A DNA stretch of 10,872 bases from Rhodobiaceae bacterium UBA6963 (GTDB lineage Bacteria; Pseudomonadota; Alphaproteobacteria; RS24): assembly GCA_002450335.1 (NCBI GenBank), contig DJZB01000051.1, positions 23,102 to 33,973 of the forward strand, given 5' to 3'. The notes under the pieces are model-generated. The model worked only from the letters and a program-made list of their open reading frames with translations, was not told where the DNA came from and did no database searches. Below are positions 1-6,973 of this stretch, one piece after another; positions within the stretch are counted from its first letter, which is position 1, and each line of letters opens with the position of its first letter. The position numbers and the translations under genes are program-made.

Positions 1-702
1 GGCGTCGGCTTCGTCGTGTGGGCACACCACATGTACACAGTTGGTCTGAGCCTTGATACACAAGCCTATTTTGTTGCTGCAACAATGATTATTGCCGTGC
101 CGACGGGGATTAAAATTTTCTCCTGGATTGCCACAATGTGGGGTGGGTCAATTGAATTTAAAACGCCGATGCTTTGGGCGCTTGGCTTTATTTTCTTATT
201 TACGGTTGGTGGTGTAACAGGAGTTATGCTGGCGAATGCCGGTGTTGACCGCTCATATCACGACACTTATTTTGTCGTCGCGCATTTCCATTATGTGCTG
301 TCTCTGGGCGCCGTGTTTGCGATTTTCTCAGCTTGGTATTACTGGTTTGGTAAAATGTTCGGTTACAACTATTCCGAATTTATCGGTAAGTTGCATTTCT
401 GGGTGACATTTATAGGTGTGAATCTCATCTTCTTCCCGCAACACTTCCTAGGTCTTGCGGGCATGCCTCGCCGTTATGCGGATTATCCGGATGCTTATGC
501 TGACTGGAATTTCATTTCCTCACTCGGTAGTTACATCTCCGCATTTGGTGTTTTGATTTTCATCGTCGGTGTTATTCATGCCTTCGCAAGAGGTCAAAAA
601 GCTGCCAATAATCCTTGGGGTGAAGGCGCAACAACTCTTGAATGGACGCTGACATCTCCGCCACCTTTCCACCAGTTTAATGAACTGCCGAAAATCAAGT
701 AG
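1..702 (+). CDS. ctaD: Cytochrome c oxidase subunit I, C-terminal part (5' end outside window)
   Basis: Subunit I of the aa3-type heme-copper oxidase, an inner-membrane enzyme that reduces O2 to water and pumps protons. The frame is open from base 1, so the start lies upstream; 233 residues remain, roughly helices VII-XII. Numbering from the first codon here, the CuB ligands are His9-His10 (WAHHM), the K-channel lysine is Lys38 (PTGIKIFSW), His87-Asp88 is the Mg-site region, and His95 and His97 (AHFHYV) are the heme a3 and heme a ligands. Arg157-Arg158 (MPRRYADYPD) is the pair that contacts the heme propionates. All expected residues in this part are present, so it looks functional. It heads the visible oxidase gene train, with ctaB 17 nt downstream. 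Subunit II (ctaC) is expected upstream but is not visible. Family assignment is near certain. Confidence 0.97.
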   Translation, partial: GVGFVVWAHHMYTVGLSLDTQAYFVAATMIIAVPTGIKIFSWIATMWGGSIEFKTPMLWALGFIFLFTVGGVTGVMLANAGVDRSYHDTYFVVAHFHYVLSLGAVFAIFSAWYYWFGKMFGYNYSEFIGKLHFWVTFIGVNLIFFPQHFLGLAGMPRRYADYPDAYADWNFISSLGSYISAFGVLIFIVGVIHAFARGQKAANNPWGEGATTLEWTLTSPPPFHQFNELPKIK

Positions 703-719
703 GCACGGAGATACCATCT

Positions 720-1694
720 ATGGCGAATAACAGTACCGACTTGCCAGTCTTTGACACATCCGTCCCCAGGACTGGTGACGTCTCTGATGTGACCAAAGAG
801 GTGGTTTCTGAGATGGCAAGCGCGGCTGATTATTTTGAATTGCTCAAGCCCCGCGTCATGTCGCTGGTTGTGTTCACCACACTTATCGGCATGATTATGG
901 CGCCAAATGTTGCAGGTGGTGGTGTGCATCCGGTTGTGGCCTTTACGGCTCTGTTGCTGATAGCCCTTGGTGCAGGGGCTTCAGGCGCACTGAACATGTG
1001 GTATGACGCTGACATTGATGCGAACATGGAACGCACACGCACACGCCCCATTCCATCCGGTCGGATTTCAAAGGACTCGGCTCTGGGTTTTGGGCTGACA
1101 CTGTCTGCAGGTTCAGTTATGTGTCTCGGCGTTTTTGTCAATTGGTTGTCAGCAGGACTTCTAGCCTTCACGATTTTCTTTTATGCCGTGGTTTATACTG
1201 TATGGCTAAAGCGCCATACGGCTCAGAACATCGTGATTGGTGGTGCCGCCGGGGCTTTTCCGCCTGTGGTTGGCTGGGCAGCTGCAACAGGGTCAGTTGA
1301 TGTGCTTCCTGTTTTAATGTTTGCAATCATCTTTTTCTGGACGCCCCCGCATTTCTGGGCGCTCGCTTTGTTGAAAAACAAGGACTACACAGAGAATAAT
1401 ATCCCTATGATGCCTGTGGTTGCCGGATCAAAAAATACGCGTTTTCAAATTCTTGCATATTCGCTTGTCATGGCCGTCTTTGCCGCTTTACCGGCACTGT
1501 TGGGTCATGCAGGTCTTTTTTACGCTCTGTTTTCAACGGCTTTAAGCGCCGTGTTTGTTGCGATGAGCTTCTGGCTTTTTATCGCACCCGACTCGCGGCA
1601 AGCGGCTGCATCTAAGGCACTGTTTGCTTATTCCATTTTGTATTTATTCCTGCTTTTCGGCGGTTTTCCTGCTGACAAGCTCATTGGTATTTAG
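720..1694 (+). CDS. ctaB: Protoheme IX farnesyltransferase (heme O synthase)
   Basis: UbiA-superfamily integral membrane prenyltransferase that adds a farnesyl group to heme b to make heme O, the precursor of heme A for the oxidase encoded alongside. The 324-residue product has a soluble N-terminus of about 38 residues, then FELLKPRVMSLVVFTTL (39-55). The first Asp-rich motif is N92-P110 (NMWYDADID...RTRTRP), followed by TAQNIVIGGAAGAFPP (167-182), WTPPHFWALAL (207-217) and the second motif DYTENNIPMMPVVAG (222-236). About eight or nine hydrophobic segments are visible. GGAG at 707-710 sits 9 nt before the chosen ATG. A second in-frame ATG at 813 (Met32) has AGAGG 11 nt upstream and would give the more usual short N-terminus, so the start is not fully settled. 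Also known as cyoE. Confidence 0.96.
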   Translation: MANNSTDLPVFDTSVPRTGDVSDVTKEVVSEMASAADYFELLKPRVMSLVVFTTLIGMIMAPNVAGGGVHPVVAFTALLLIALGAGASGALNMWYDADIDANMERTRTRPIPSGRISKDSALGFGLTLSAGSVMCLGVFVNWLSAGLLAFTIFFYAVVYTVWLKRHTAQNIVIGGAAGAFPPVVGWAAATGSVDVLPVLMFAIIFFWTPPHFWALALLKNKDYTENNIPMMPVVAGSKNTRFQILAYSLVMAVFAALPALLGHAGLFYALFSTALSAVFVAMSFWLFIAPDSRQAAASKALFAYSILYLFLLFGGFPADKLIGI

Positions 1695-1704
1695 ATAGGT
1701 GTTT

Positions 1705-1872
1705 ATGATGAAAGAAGAATTTGAAGGAACACCTGAATGGAGTGATGAATTGCTCGCGCGCCGACGTAAAAGAGCCGCCGTTATGGGCTGGGTGCTTGCA
1801 GGTTTTGTCGTGCTTTTTTTCCTTGTCACTGTAGTCAAGCTTGGCTCGAATATCGTGCAAAGAGCATTATAA
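1705..1872 (+). CDS. CoxF-like small single-pass membrane protein of the oxidase cluster
   Basis: A 55-residue ORF starting ATGATG and ending TAA, filling the space between ctaB (10 nt before) and ctaG (21 nt after). It has an acidic N-terminus (MMKEEFEGTPEW), a basic patch ARRRKRAA (18-25), one hydrophobic helix at about 26-44 and a short tail VKLGSNIVQRAL. The basic patch, then the helix, then a VVKLG-type tail match what I remember of the small CoxF family found at this position in alphaproteobacterial cta operons. Its exact role in oxidase assembly is not established to my knowledge. The basic patch before the helix suggests a cytoplasmic N-terminus. Either of the two adjacent ATGs could be the start. 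Gene-calling programs that drop short ORFs may miss it. Confidence 0.8.
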   Translation: MMKEEFEGTPEWSDELLARRRKRAAVMGWVLAGFVVLFFLVTVVKLGSNIVQRAL

Positions 1873-1893
1873 GGGCATTATTAAAGGTTACTC

Positions 1894-2502
1894 ATGTCAA
1901 CACAGTCTACCCGTAAAACATCATCTCATTTGAACAGAACCGTTGGGTTTTGTCTTGCCGGTGTTCTTTTTATGGGGGGCATGGCGTATGCAGCCGTTCC
2001 GCTTTATGACCTGTTTTGCCGCGTGACGGGGTATGCCGGCACCACCAACCGTGCTGAGGCAGCATCGGACACAATTATTGAAAGACAGGTGACAGTTCGC
2101 TTTGATGCGTCACGTAACCGCCAAATGCCTTGGGAGTTTACGGCGCCTGATGACGCCGTGAGTTTGAAAGTCGGTGAAACTGGTCTTGCTTTTTATAAGG
2201 CTCATAATCCAACTAATGAAGAGATAACAGGCACGGCGACATTTAATGTAACGCCGCAAAAAGCCGGATATTATTTTTCAAAAATCGACTGTTTCTGTTT
2301 TGTTGAGCAAACATTGGCCCCCGGCGAGACTGTTGATATGCCGGTGACATTTTTTATTGATCCAGAAATTGTAGATGATGAAGAGATGATGGATGTCAAA
2401 ACCATCACCTTGTCTTATACTTTCTTTTTAAAATCCAAAACGACGTCTGAAAAGGTATCCAATCAGGCGACGTTAAACACAAAACAGATACCGCAGGGTT
2501 AG
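1894..2502 (+). CDS. ctaG: Cytochrome c oxidase assembly protein Cox11/CtaG (CuB copper chaperone)
   Basis: Membrane-anchored periplasmic copper chaperone that supplies copper to the CuB site of subunit I. The 202-residue product has one N-terminal membrane helix (about 16-36), then the Cox11 signature PLYDLFCRVTGYAGT (36-50, with Cys42). A beta-rich periplasmic domain follows, with the copper-binding CFCF motif (Cys133 and Cys135) next to VEQTLAPGE and MPVTFFIDP (149-157). The length is normal for bacterial Cox11. AAAGG at 1883-1887 lies 6 nt before the ATG. This is the alphaproteobacterial Cox11-type CtaG, not the unrelated Bacillus protein of the same name. It lies between the CoxF-like gene and ctaE, the expected place for an oxidase metallation factor. 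Confidence 0.97.
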   Translation: MSTQSTRKTSSHLNRTVGFCLAGVLFMGGMAYAAVPLYDLFCRVTGYAGTTNRAEAASDTIIERQVTVRFDASRNRQMPWEFTAPDDAVSLKVGETGLAFYKAHNPTNEEITGTATFNVTPQKAGYYFSKIDCFCFVEQTLAPGETVDMPVTFFIDPEIVDDEEMMDVKTITLSYTFFLKSKTTSEKVSNQATLNTKQIPQG

Positions 2503-2525
2503 TAAGCATTCACAGAAATGCCTAC
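2502..2525 (+). promoter_or_regulatory. Possible intercistronic hairpin between ctaG and ctaE
   Basis: In the longest gap of the oxidase gene train, starting at the last base of the ctaG stop codon, the arms GTAAGCATT (2502-2510) and AATGCCTAC (2517-2525) pair over eight of nine positions around a 6-nt loop. There is one A/C mismatch. No T tract follows, so it does not look like an intrinsic terminator. It could be an mRNA processing or stabilising element, or chance. Confidence 0.3.
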
Positions 2526-2547
2526 GCTATGAATACAGGGGAAAAAA

Positions 2548-3381
2548 ATGGCAGATGCACACGCTAAAAAACACGACTATCATCTTGTCAATCCGAGTCC
2601 TTGGCCATTTGTTGGCTCGTTAAGTGCTTTTATAATGGCTGTTGGAGCAGTTTTATTCTTTCACGATAATGGTCCATGGGTGATGCTTATTGGCCTTATG
2701 GGTGTACTTTACACCATGGTGTCATGGTGGCGTGATGTGATTATTGAAGCTAATAGTGGCGACCATACACCTGTCGTTCAGCTTCATCATCGCTATGGCA
2801 TGATCCTGTTTATTGCCTCTGAGGTTATGTTTTTTGTCGCGTGGTTCTGGGCTTATTTTGATGCAAGCCTTTATCCGGGGGAAGCTATTCAGTATTCCAG
2901 AACAGAGCTGACGGGTGGGCATTGGCCACCTCAAGGTATTGAAACTTTTGACCCATGGCATTTGCCACTGATTAATACACTGATATTGCTGACTTCCGGC
3001 ACAACAGTGACATGGGCGCATCATGCATTGCTTGAAGATAATCGTGAAGAGCTTAAATGGGGTCTCGTGCTGACTGTCGCGCTTGGCGCATTATTCACAG
3101 TATTCCAAGTATATGAATATCAACACGCCGCCTTCGGTTTTTCAGGTCATATTTATGGCGCGACTTTCTATATGGCAACCGGGTTTCATGGTTTCCATGT
3201 GATTGTTGGCACAATCTTCCTTCTGGTCTGCTTATTGCGGGCTCTTAATGGTGGGTTTACGCCTAAGCAACATTTTGGCTTTGAGGCCGCTGCTTGGTAT
3301 TGGCACTTTGTTGATGTTGTCTGGCTATTCCTGTTTGTGGTGATTTACATCATTGGCGCGGGTACTCCGGCAGCCCATTAG
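2548..3381 (+). CDS. ctaE: Cytochrome c oxidase subunit III
   Basis: Core membrane subunit III of the aa3 oxidase; it carries no redox centre and supports proton uptake and turnover stability of subunit I. The 277-residue product fits the seven-helix bacterial form. It shows YHLVNPSPWPFVGS near the N-terminus and HHRYGMILFIASEVMFF (80-96), in which Glu92 is the conserved membrane glutamate. It also has WAHHALL (156-162), GFHGFHVIVGTIFL (212-225) and the final helix from WYWHFVDVVWLFLF (250-263). The AGGGG run at 2537-2541 precedes the ATG by 6 nt. It follows ctaG by 45 nt and precedes the DUF983 gene by 8 nt. No defects are seen. Confidence 0.97.
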   Translation: MADAHAKKHDYHLVNPSPWPFVGSLSAFIMAVGAVLFFHDNGPWVMLIGLMGVLYTMVSWWRDVIIEANSGDHTPVVQLHHRYGMILFIASEVMFFVAWFWAYFDASLYPGEAIQYSRTELTGGHWPPQGIETFDPWHLPLINTLILLTSGTTVTWAHHALLEDNREELKWGLVLTVALGALFTVFQVYEYQHAAFGFSGHIYGATFYMATGFHGFHVIVGTIFLLVCLLRALNGGFTPKQHFGFEAAAWYWHFVDVVWLFLFVVIYIIGAGTPAAH

Positions 3382-3389
3382 AGACATAT

Positions 3390-3758
3390 ATGGGCATTTT
3401 CTCATCAAGATGCCCTGCATGTGGGCAAACCCCTTTGTTTGAAGGTTTCTTGTCACTGCCCAAAAGCTGTTCGGCGTGTCACTTTAATTATAGTCAGATA
3501 GATACAGGTGATGGACCTGCTGTATTTGTGATTATGCTCGCAGGATTGCTCGTAACCGGCGCGGCACTTTATGTCGAATTACGCTGGCAACCGGCTTACA
3601 TCATACATTTTGCCATCTGGCTTCCAATTGGCTTTGCTGTACCCATGTTAATGCTTCGCCCGGCTAAAGCTTGGCTAATTCATTCACAGTATCGGCACAA
3701 TGCGCATGAAGGCAGACTTCACAAGGGTAAAGATGACATGCACAATGAGGGTGAGTAA
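3390..3758 (+). CDS. DUF983 family zinc-ribbon membrane protein
   Basis: A 122-residue protein of a conserved family of unknown function that recurs in alphaproteobacterial oxidase operons. The N-terminus has a zinc-ribbon-like pattern, Cys8-x2-Cys11 and Cys27-x2-Cys30, around PLFEGFLSLPKSC. The family motif DTGDGPAVFVIM (38-49) leads into the first of two hydrophobic helices (about 44-62 and 69-89). The tail is charged and His-rich (HSQYRHNAHEGRLHKGKDD). The four cysteines suggest metal binding on the cytoplasmic face, but that is inferred. It lies 8 nt after ctaE. Its TAA stop overlaps an ATG (TAATG) that opens an 8-codon ORF reaching the SURF1 start. The ribosome binding site is weak (AGAGA at 3380-3384). 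Confidence 0.9.
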   Translation: MGIFSSRCPACGQTPLFEGFLSLPKSCSACHFNYSQIDTGDGPAVFVIMLAGLLVTGAALYVELRWQPAYIIHFAIWLPIGFAVPMLMLRPAKAWLIHSQYRHNAHEGRLHKGKDDMHNEGE

Positions 3759-3784
3759 TGCCCTCTTTTTTGTTGATTGAGTGA
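3758..3784 (+). promoter_or_regulatory. Possible 8-codon coupling ORF between the DUF983 gene and SURF1
   Basis: The DUF983 stop and an ATG overlap as TAATG. The ATG opens MPSFLLIE, which ends at TGA 3782-3784, and that TGA overlaps the ATG of SURF1 at 3784 (TGATG). I see no Shine-Dalgarno sequence close before SURF1, so termination-reinitiation could carry ribosomes through. The peptide itself is unlikely to have a function, and chance is quite possible. Confidence 0.3.
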
Positions 3785-4545
3785 TGATGCGACTAAGACT
3801 TTATTTGATACCCACACTGATTTGTCTTCCGGTCTTTACATTCCTTCTAAGCCTCGGCAATTGGCAAATGGAACGTCTGACATGGAAAAAGAGTCTGATT
3901 GAGGTGATTGAGGCGCGTCTTGCCGCCCCCTTACAGAACATCCCCGAGTCTGGCGAATGGAAGAACCTTTCCTCTGACGACTATGTGTATCAACCGGTCT
4001 TCTTAAAGGGTGTGTTTGATCATCAAGCTGAGCAGTTTTGGTTTGTGCATCACGAAAAATTTGGTCCGGGCTATCAGGTCATTACACCTTTTGTGATAGG
4101 TGGAGAACGAATTGTTATGGTGAATAGAGGCTATATTCCAGCATCCCAGCAAGCCCCGGTTACCCGCCAAGACGGTCAAATTTCAGGTGAAGTCCGTTTG
4201 GAAGGATTGATGGTTTGGCCCGGTGAACGGAATATTTTTGAGCCACCTAATGAACCGGATAATAATCTTTGGTTTGTGAAAGATATTAATGCCATGGCTA
4301 AAAATGCAGGCTATGAGGATAATAGCTGGCTGATAGCCCCTTTTTTTGTTGATAGCTTGGAAACGCCGGAAAATGTCTATCCGGTGCAAGCCCCAATTGG
4401 AGGACAAACCAGGGTCAATTTACCGAATCGGCATTTAGAATATGTTGTGACATGGTACGGTCTTGCCTTGGCTCTTGTAATTGTTTATGTGCAGTGGCTC
4501 ATAAAGCAAACCAATCGTGCGAAATCTGAAAACGAGACAGAGTAG
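3784..4545 (+). CDS. SURF1 family cytochrome c oxidase assembly protein
   Basis: Membrane protein that assists heme a insertion into oxidase subunit I; the bacterial homologue of mitochondrial Surf1/Shy1. It has the expected layout of two helices with a large periplasmic domain between them. With ATG 3784 as residue 1, the first helix is about 6-25, followed by LGNWQMERLTWKKSLI (24-39). The domain contains the family VNRGYIP motif (113-119). The second helix follows NRHLEYVVTWYGLA (215-228), the C-terminal SURF1 signature. The length (253) is normal. A GTG at 3781 is an alternative start, but its next codons are ATG ATG and ATG 3784 overlaps the stop of the short upstream ORF, so I prefer 3784. 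The stop overlaps the thrC start by one base. Confidence 0.94.
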   Translation: MMRLRLYLIPTLICLPVFTFLLSLGNWQMERLTWKKSLIEVIEARLAAPLQNIPESGEWKNLSSDDYVYQPVFLKGVFDHQAEQFWFVHHEKFGPGYQVITPFVIGGERIVMVNRGYIPASQQAPVTRQDGQISGEVRLEGLMVWPGERNIFEPPNEPDNNLWFVKDINAMAKNAGYEDNSWLIAPFFVDSLETPENVYPVQAPIGGQTRVNLPNRHLEYVVTWYGLALALVIVYVQWLIKQTNRAKSENETE

Positions 4546-5951
4546 TGAAATATATCAGCACACGCGGCACCGCGCCGGTTCTTGATTTTGAAGATACGCT
4601 TCTGGCGGGTCTGGCGACTGATGGCGGACTCTATGTGCCTGAAAGTTGGCCGCGCCTGTCGCGCGAAACGCTGGCGACTTTTAAAGACAAATCCTATGCC
4701 GAGGTTGCCTATGAGGTCTTACAGCCCTTTATTGGCGGCACGCCTGATAATGACCGGTTCAGGGAAATTCTTCAGTCCGCATATCAGGCTTTTGAAGTTC
4801 CCGAAGTTGCACCTGTTGTTCCTTTGGGGGGGCAGCATTATTTATTGGAACTTTTTCACGGTCCGACACTGGCCTTTAAAGATGTTGCCATGCAACTTCT
4901 TGCGCGTCTGATGGATGAAGCTTTGGCACGCCGTGGGCGACGTGCAACAATTATCGGTGCGACCTCAGGTGATACGGGTGGCGCTGCGATTGAGGCGTTT
5001 CGCGGACTCGAAAATATAGATATTTTCATTTTCTTTCCGAAGGGACGTGTGTCCGACGTTCAAAGAAAACAAATGACCACTCCGACAGACTCAAATGTTC
5101 ACGCGCTTGCTATTGAAGGCACGTTTGATGATTGTCAGGCGCTCGTCAAAGACATGTTTAATGATGCGGATTTCCGTCAAGAGACTGGCCTTGCAGGTGT
5201 GAATTCAATCAACTGGGCCCGTGTCATGGCGCAAACAGTTTACTACTTTACTGCATCTGCACAGTTGGGCGGGCCTGACAAAGAGATTGCATTTTCTGTT
5301 CCGACAGGAAATTTTGGTGATATTTTTGCCGGATATGTTGCCAAACAAATGGGGTTGCCAATCGCGCAGCTTATGATTGCCACAAATATAAATGACATCC
5401 TCGCGCGGGTGCTCAAAACAGGCATTTATGAAATAGGGGATGTTGTTGCGTCAACCAGTCCGAGTATGGACATTCAGGTGTCGAGCAATTTTGAACGTCT
5501 TTTGTTTGAGGCCACGGGTCGCAATGCTGGTGAAGTTTGCCGCTTGATGGGTGAGTTGGCAGAGAAACGCAAATTTTCGCTTTCGCCAGATGTACTTGAT
5601 GTTATGCGTGCAAGCTTTGCTGCTGAACGTGTAGATGAAGTTGAGACCGCGAAAATCATTAAGGATATGTTTGAGACGGACGAGATGTTGCTCGATCCGC
5701 ATACCGCTGTGGGATATGGTGCGGCACTGCGAAGTGATCTGCCAACCTCCACGCCCATAGTGACGCTTGCCACCGCGCATCCTGCAAAATTTCCTGCCTC
5801 TGTCGAAAAAGCCTGCAATCGTCAAGCTGAAGAAATTATTGATACCCCGGAAAGGGTGCAGGTGATGATGAAGCAAGACGAGAAGTACGAAACTTACCCA
5901 AATGAGCTTGCCGGAGTTCAAGATTTTATTCGCCAGAAAAAAACTGACTGA
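4545..5951 (+). CDS. thrC: Threonine synthase (type II, PLP-dependent)
   Basis: Converts O-phospho-L-homoserine to L-threonine, the final step of threonine synthesis, in the cytoplasm. The 468-residue length matches the longer E. coli/yeast-type ThrC. The N-terminal threonine-synthase domain begins YISTRGTAPVLDFEDTLLAG and continues to DGGLYVPE. The PLP-binding lysine is Lys112 in HGPTLAFKDVAMQLL, followed by the phosphate-binding segment GATSGDTGGAAIEAF (138-152). FFPKGRVSDVQRKQMT, INWARVMAQTVYY and PTGNFGDIFAGY are further conserved blocks. Translation starts at GTG 4545-4547, whose first base is the last base of the SURF1 stop (TAGTG), so it is probably coupled to SURF1. Homoserine kinase (thrB), which makes its substrate, is in the same window on the other strand. 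Confidence 0.97.
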   Translation: MKYISTRGTAPVLDFEDTLLAGLATDGGLYVPESWPRLSRETLATFKDKSYAEVAYEVLQPFIGGTPDNDRFREILQSAYQAFEVPEVAPVVPLGGQHYLLELFHGPTLAFKDVAMQLLARLMDEALARRGRRATIIGATSGDTGGAAIEAFRGLENIDIFIFFPKGRVSDVQRKQMTTPTDSNVHALAIEGTFDDCQALVKDMFNDADFRQETGLAGVNSINWARVMAQTVYYFTASAQLGGPDKEIAFSVPTGNFGDIFAGYVAKQMGLPIAQLMIATNINDILARVLKTGIYEIGDVVASTSPSMDIQVSSNFERLLFEATGRNAGEVCRLMGELAEKRKFSLSPDVLDVMRASFAAERVDEVETAKIIKDMFETDEMLLDPHTAVGYGAALRSDLPTSTPIVTLATAHPAKFPASVEKACNRQAEEIIDTPERVQVMMKQDEKYETYPNELAGVQDFIRQKKTD

Positions 5952-6009
5952 AGCAGTTAGGCACTGAACGGCTTTTAACTTTGCCGGTATTCCATGATAT
6001 GCTGAAACA

Positions 6010-6957
6010 ATGAAAAAATTCACGGATAGTGCAGGGATGAATGTTATCCGGCTGTTACGACACGCTGTTCTGGTATTTTTGAGCTTCCTTGCGTTGCTCC
6101 CCGCACAGGTTTTGTTTCCTTCCAAAGCCTTGGCTGTTGATGTTGTGCTTGTCTCCGGCAATATGCGTTACATTGATCTCACGAGGCATATTAAGCGGGT
6201 TGAGCAGGATATATATGATTTTGCCATTCAGAATACGGGTGATGAGACCATGTATCTGACGCTTGAACTCTCCCGACCGGATATTTTTCATATTGCAACA
6301 AATCCAAGGCTTGATGTGCCGTTTAATTTGCGGCTCATCGGCTCTGACGATTCTGAGATTGCCCCACGAGATGTCATGGATAATGAAATAGATTGGGAAG
6401 TCCCGCCCGGTGCGGTGCGAAGATATATTTTAAATGGTGATATTCCCGCCAAGACTAAATTTTGGTTATGGAATCCGGACTATAAATCTGAGATTGAACA
6501 AAGGCGGTTTTACTTCCACCAATTTGTTTTGGTCGCGCTGATTTTTGTTGCCACACTTGCTCTGGTCGTCGCTTATTTACGCAATAGAAGGCGGCTGATA
6601 ATTCCATCTGTATTTGCCCTCTCTTTTGTTGTTATCATGTTGGTGCGCTGGCAGATTTTTATGAATTATTTGGATTTGAACGATTTGCGTATCGCTATGG
6701 CTCTTATGTCATTGGCATTGATTATTGCGCATCTATCTATGATGCGCGTGTCGGTGATTTCTGAGAGATACTGGCGGCGCGTAATATTAAATGTGGATTT
6801 GATACTGCTGTTCGTTATTTTTGGTTGGGTGGCACATTATTTTTACCCCGGCTTTCTGGGCGCCATGACTGTTGACTGGCTGGAGATGTTCCTTGTTATT
6901 CCGTCCATATTGCTATGTCTGGCAGTTGTCATATCGATTAAATTACCCGAAAAATAG
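6010..6957 (+). CDS. Unrecognised membrane protein: secreted beta-rich domain plus about five TM helices
   Basis: I do not recognise the family. The 315-residue product has an N-terminal hydrophobic segment (about 13-36) with a plausible signal-peptidase site after KALA (42). Residues 43-167 are soluble and likely beta-rich (DFAIQNTGDETMYLTLEL, then PPGAVRRYIL). About five hydrophobic helices follow, at 171-190, 197-217, 228-246, 259-279 and 292-310, with a short KLPEK tail. An exported domain before a helix bundle resembles the layout of 7TMR-DISM sensors, but there are fewer helices and no GGDEF, kinase or other output domain. It lies 58 nt after thrC and ends 16 nt from the convergent yqgE stop, so no coding extension is possible. 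The start is uncertain: ATG 6010 has a weak ribosome site and ATG 6037 (Met10) also keeps the signal peptide. No convincing promoter or terminator is seen in the 58-nt gap. Confidence 0.75.
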   Translation: MKKFTDSAGMNVIRLLRHAVLVFLSFLALLPAQVLFPSKALAVDVVLVSGNMRYIDLTRHIKRVEQDIYDFAIQNTGDETMYLTLELSRPDIFHIATNPRLDVPFNLRLIGSDDSEIAPRDVMDNEIDWEVPPGAVRRYILNGDIPAKTKFWLWNPDYKSEIEQRRFYFHQFVLVALIFVATLALVVAYLRNRRRLIIPSVFALSFVVIMLVRWQIFMNYLDLNDLRIAMALMSLALIIAHLSMMRVSVISERYWRRVILNVDLILLFVIFGWVAHYFYPGFLGAMTVDWLEMFLVIPSILLCLAVVISIKLPEK

Positions 6958-6973
6958 AGGGTCTATTTCAGAT

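Noticed and set aside
594..929. A 111-codon open frame on the minus strand across the ctaD-ctaB junction.
   Set aside because: It lies opposite two well-supported genes, has no recognisable motifs, and its sequence looks like a reverse-frame reading of them.
5942..5958. Small stem AACTG / CAGTT at the thrC stop, considered as a terminator.
   Set aside because: Only five base pairs, partly within the coding end, with no T run directly after it.
5981..6003. TTGCCG and TATGCT before the 6010 gene, considered as a promoter.
   Set aside because: The hexamers are only 11 nt apart, too close for a normal sigma-70-type promoter.
5451..6161. A 236-codon open frame on the minus strand across the end of thrC and the start of the 6010 gene.
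   Set aside because: Its composition is rich in Arg, His and Cys with no domain-like pattern. It lies opposite well-conserved thrC codons and has no operon context, so it is a shadow frame.
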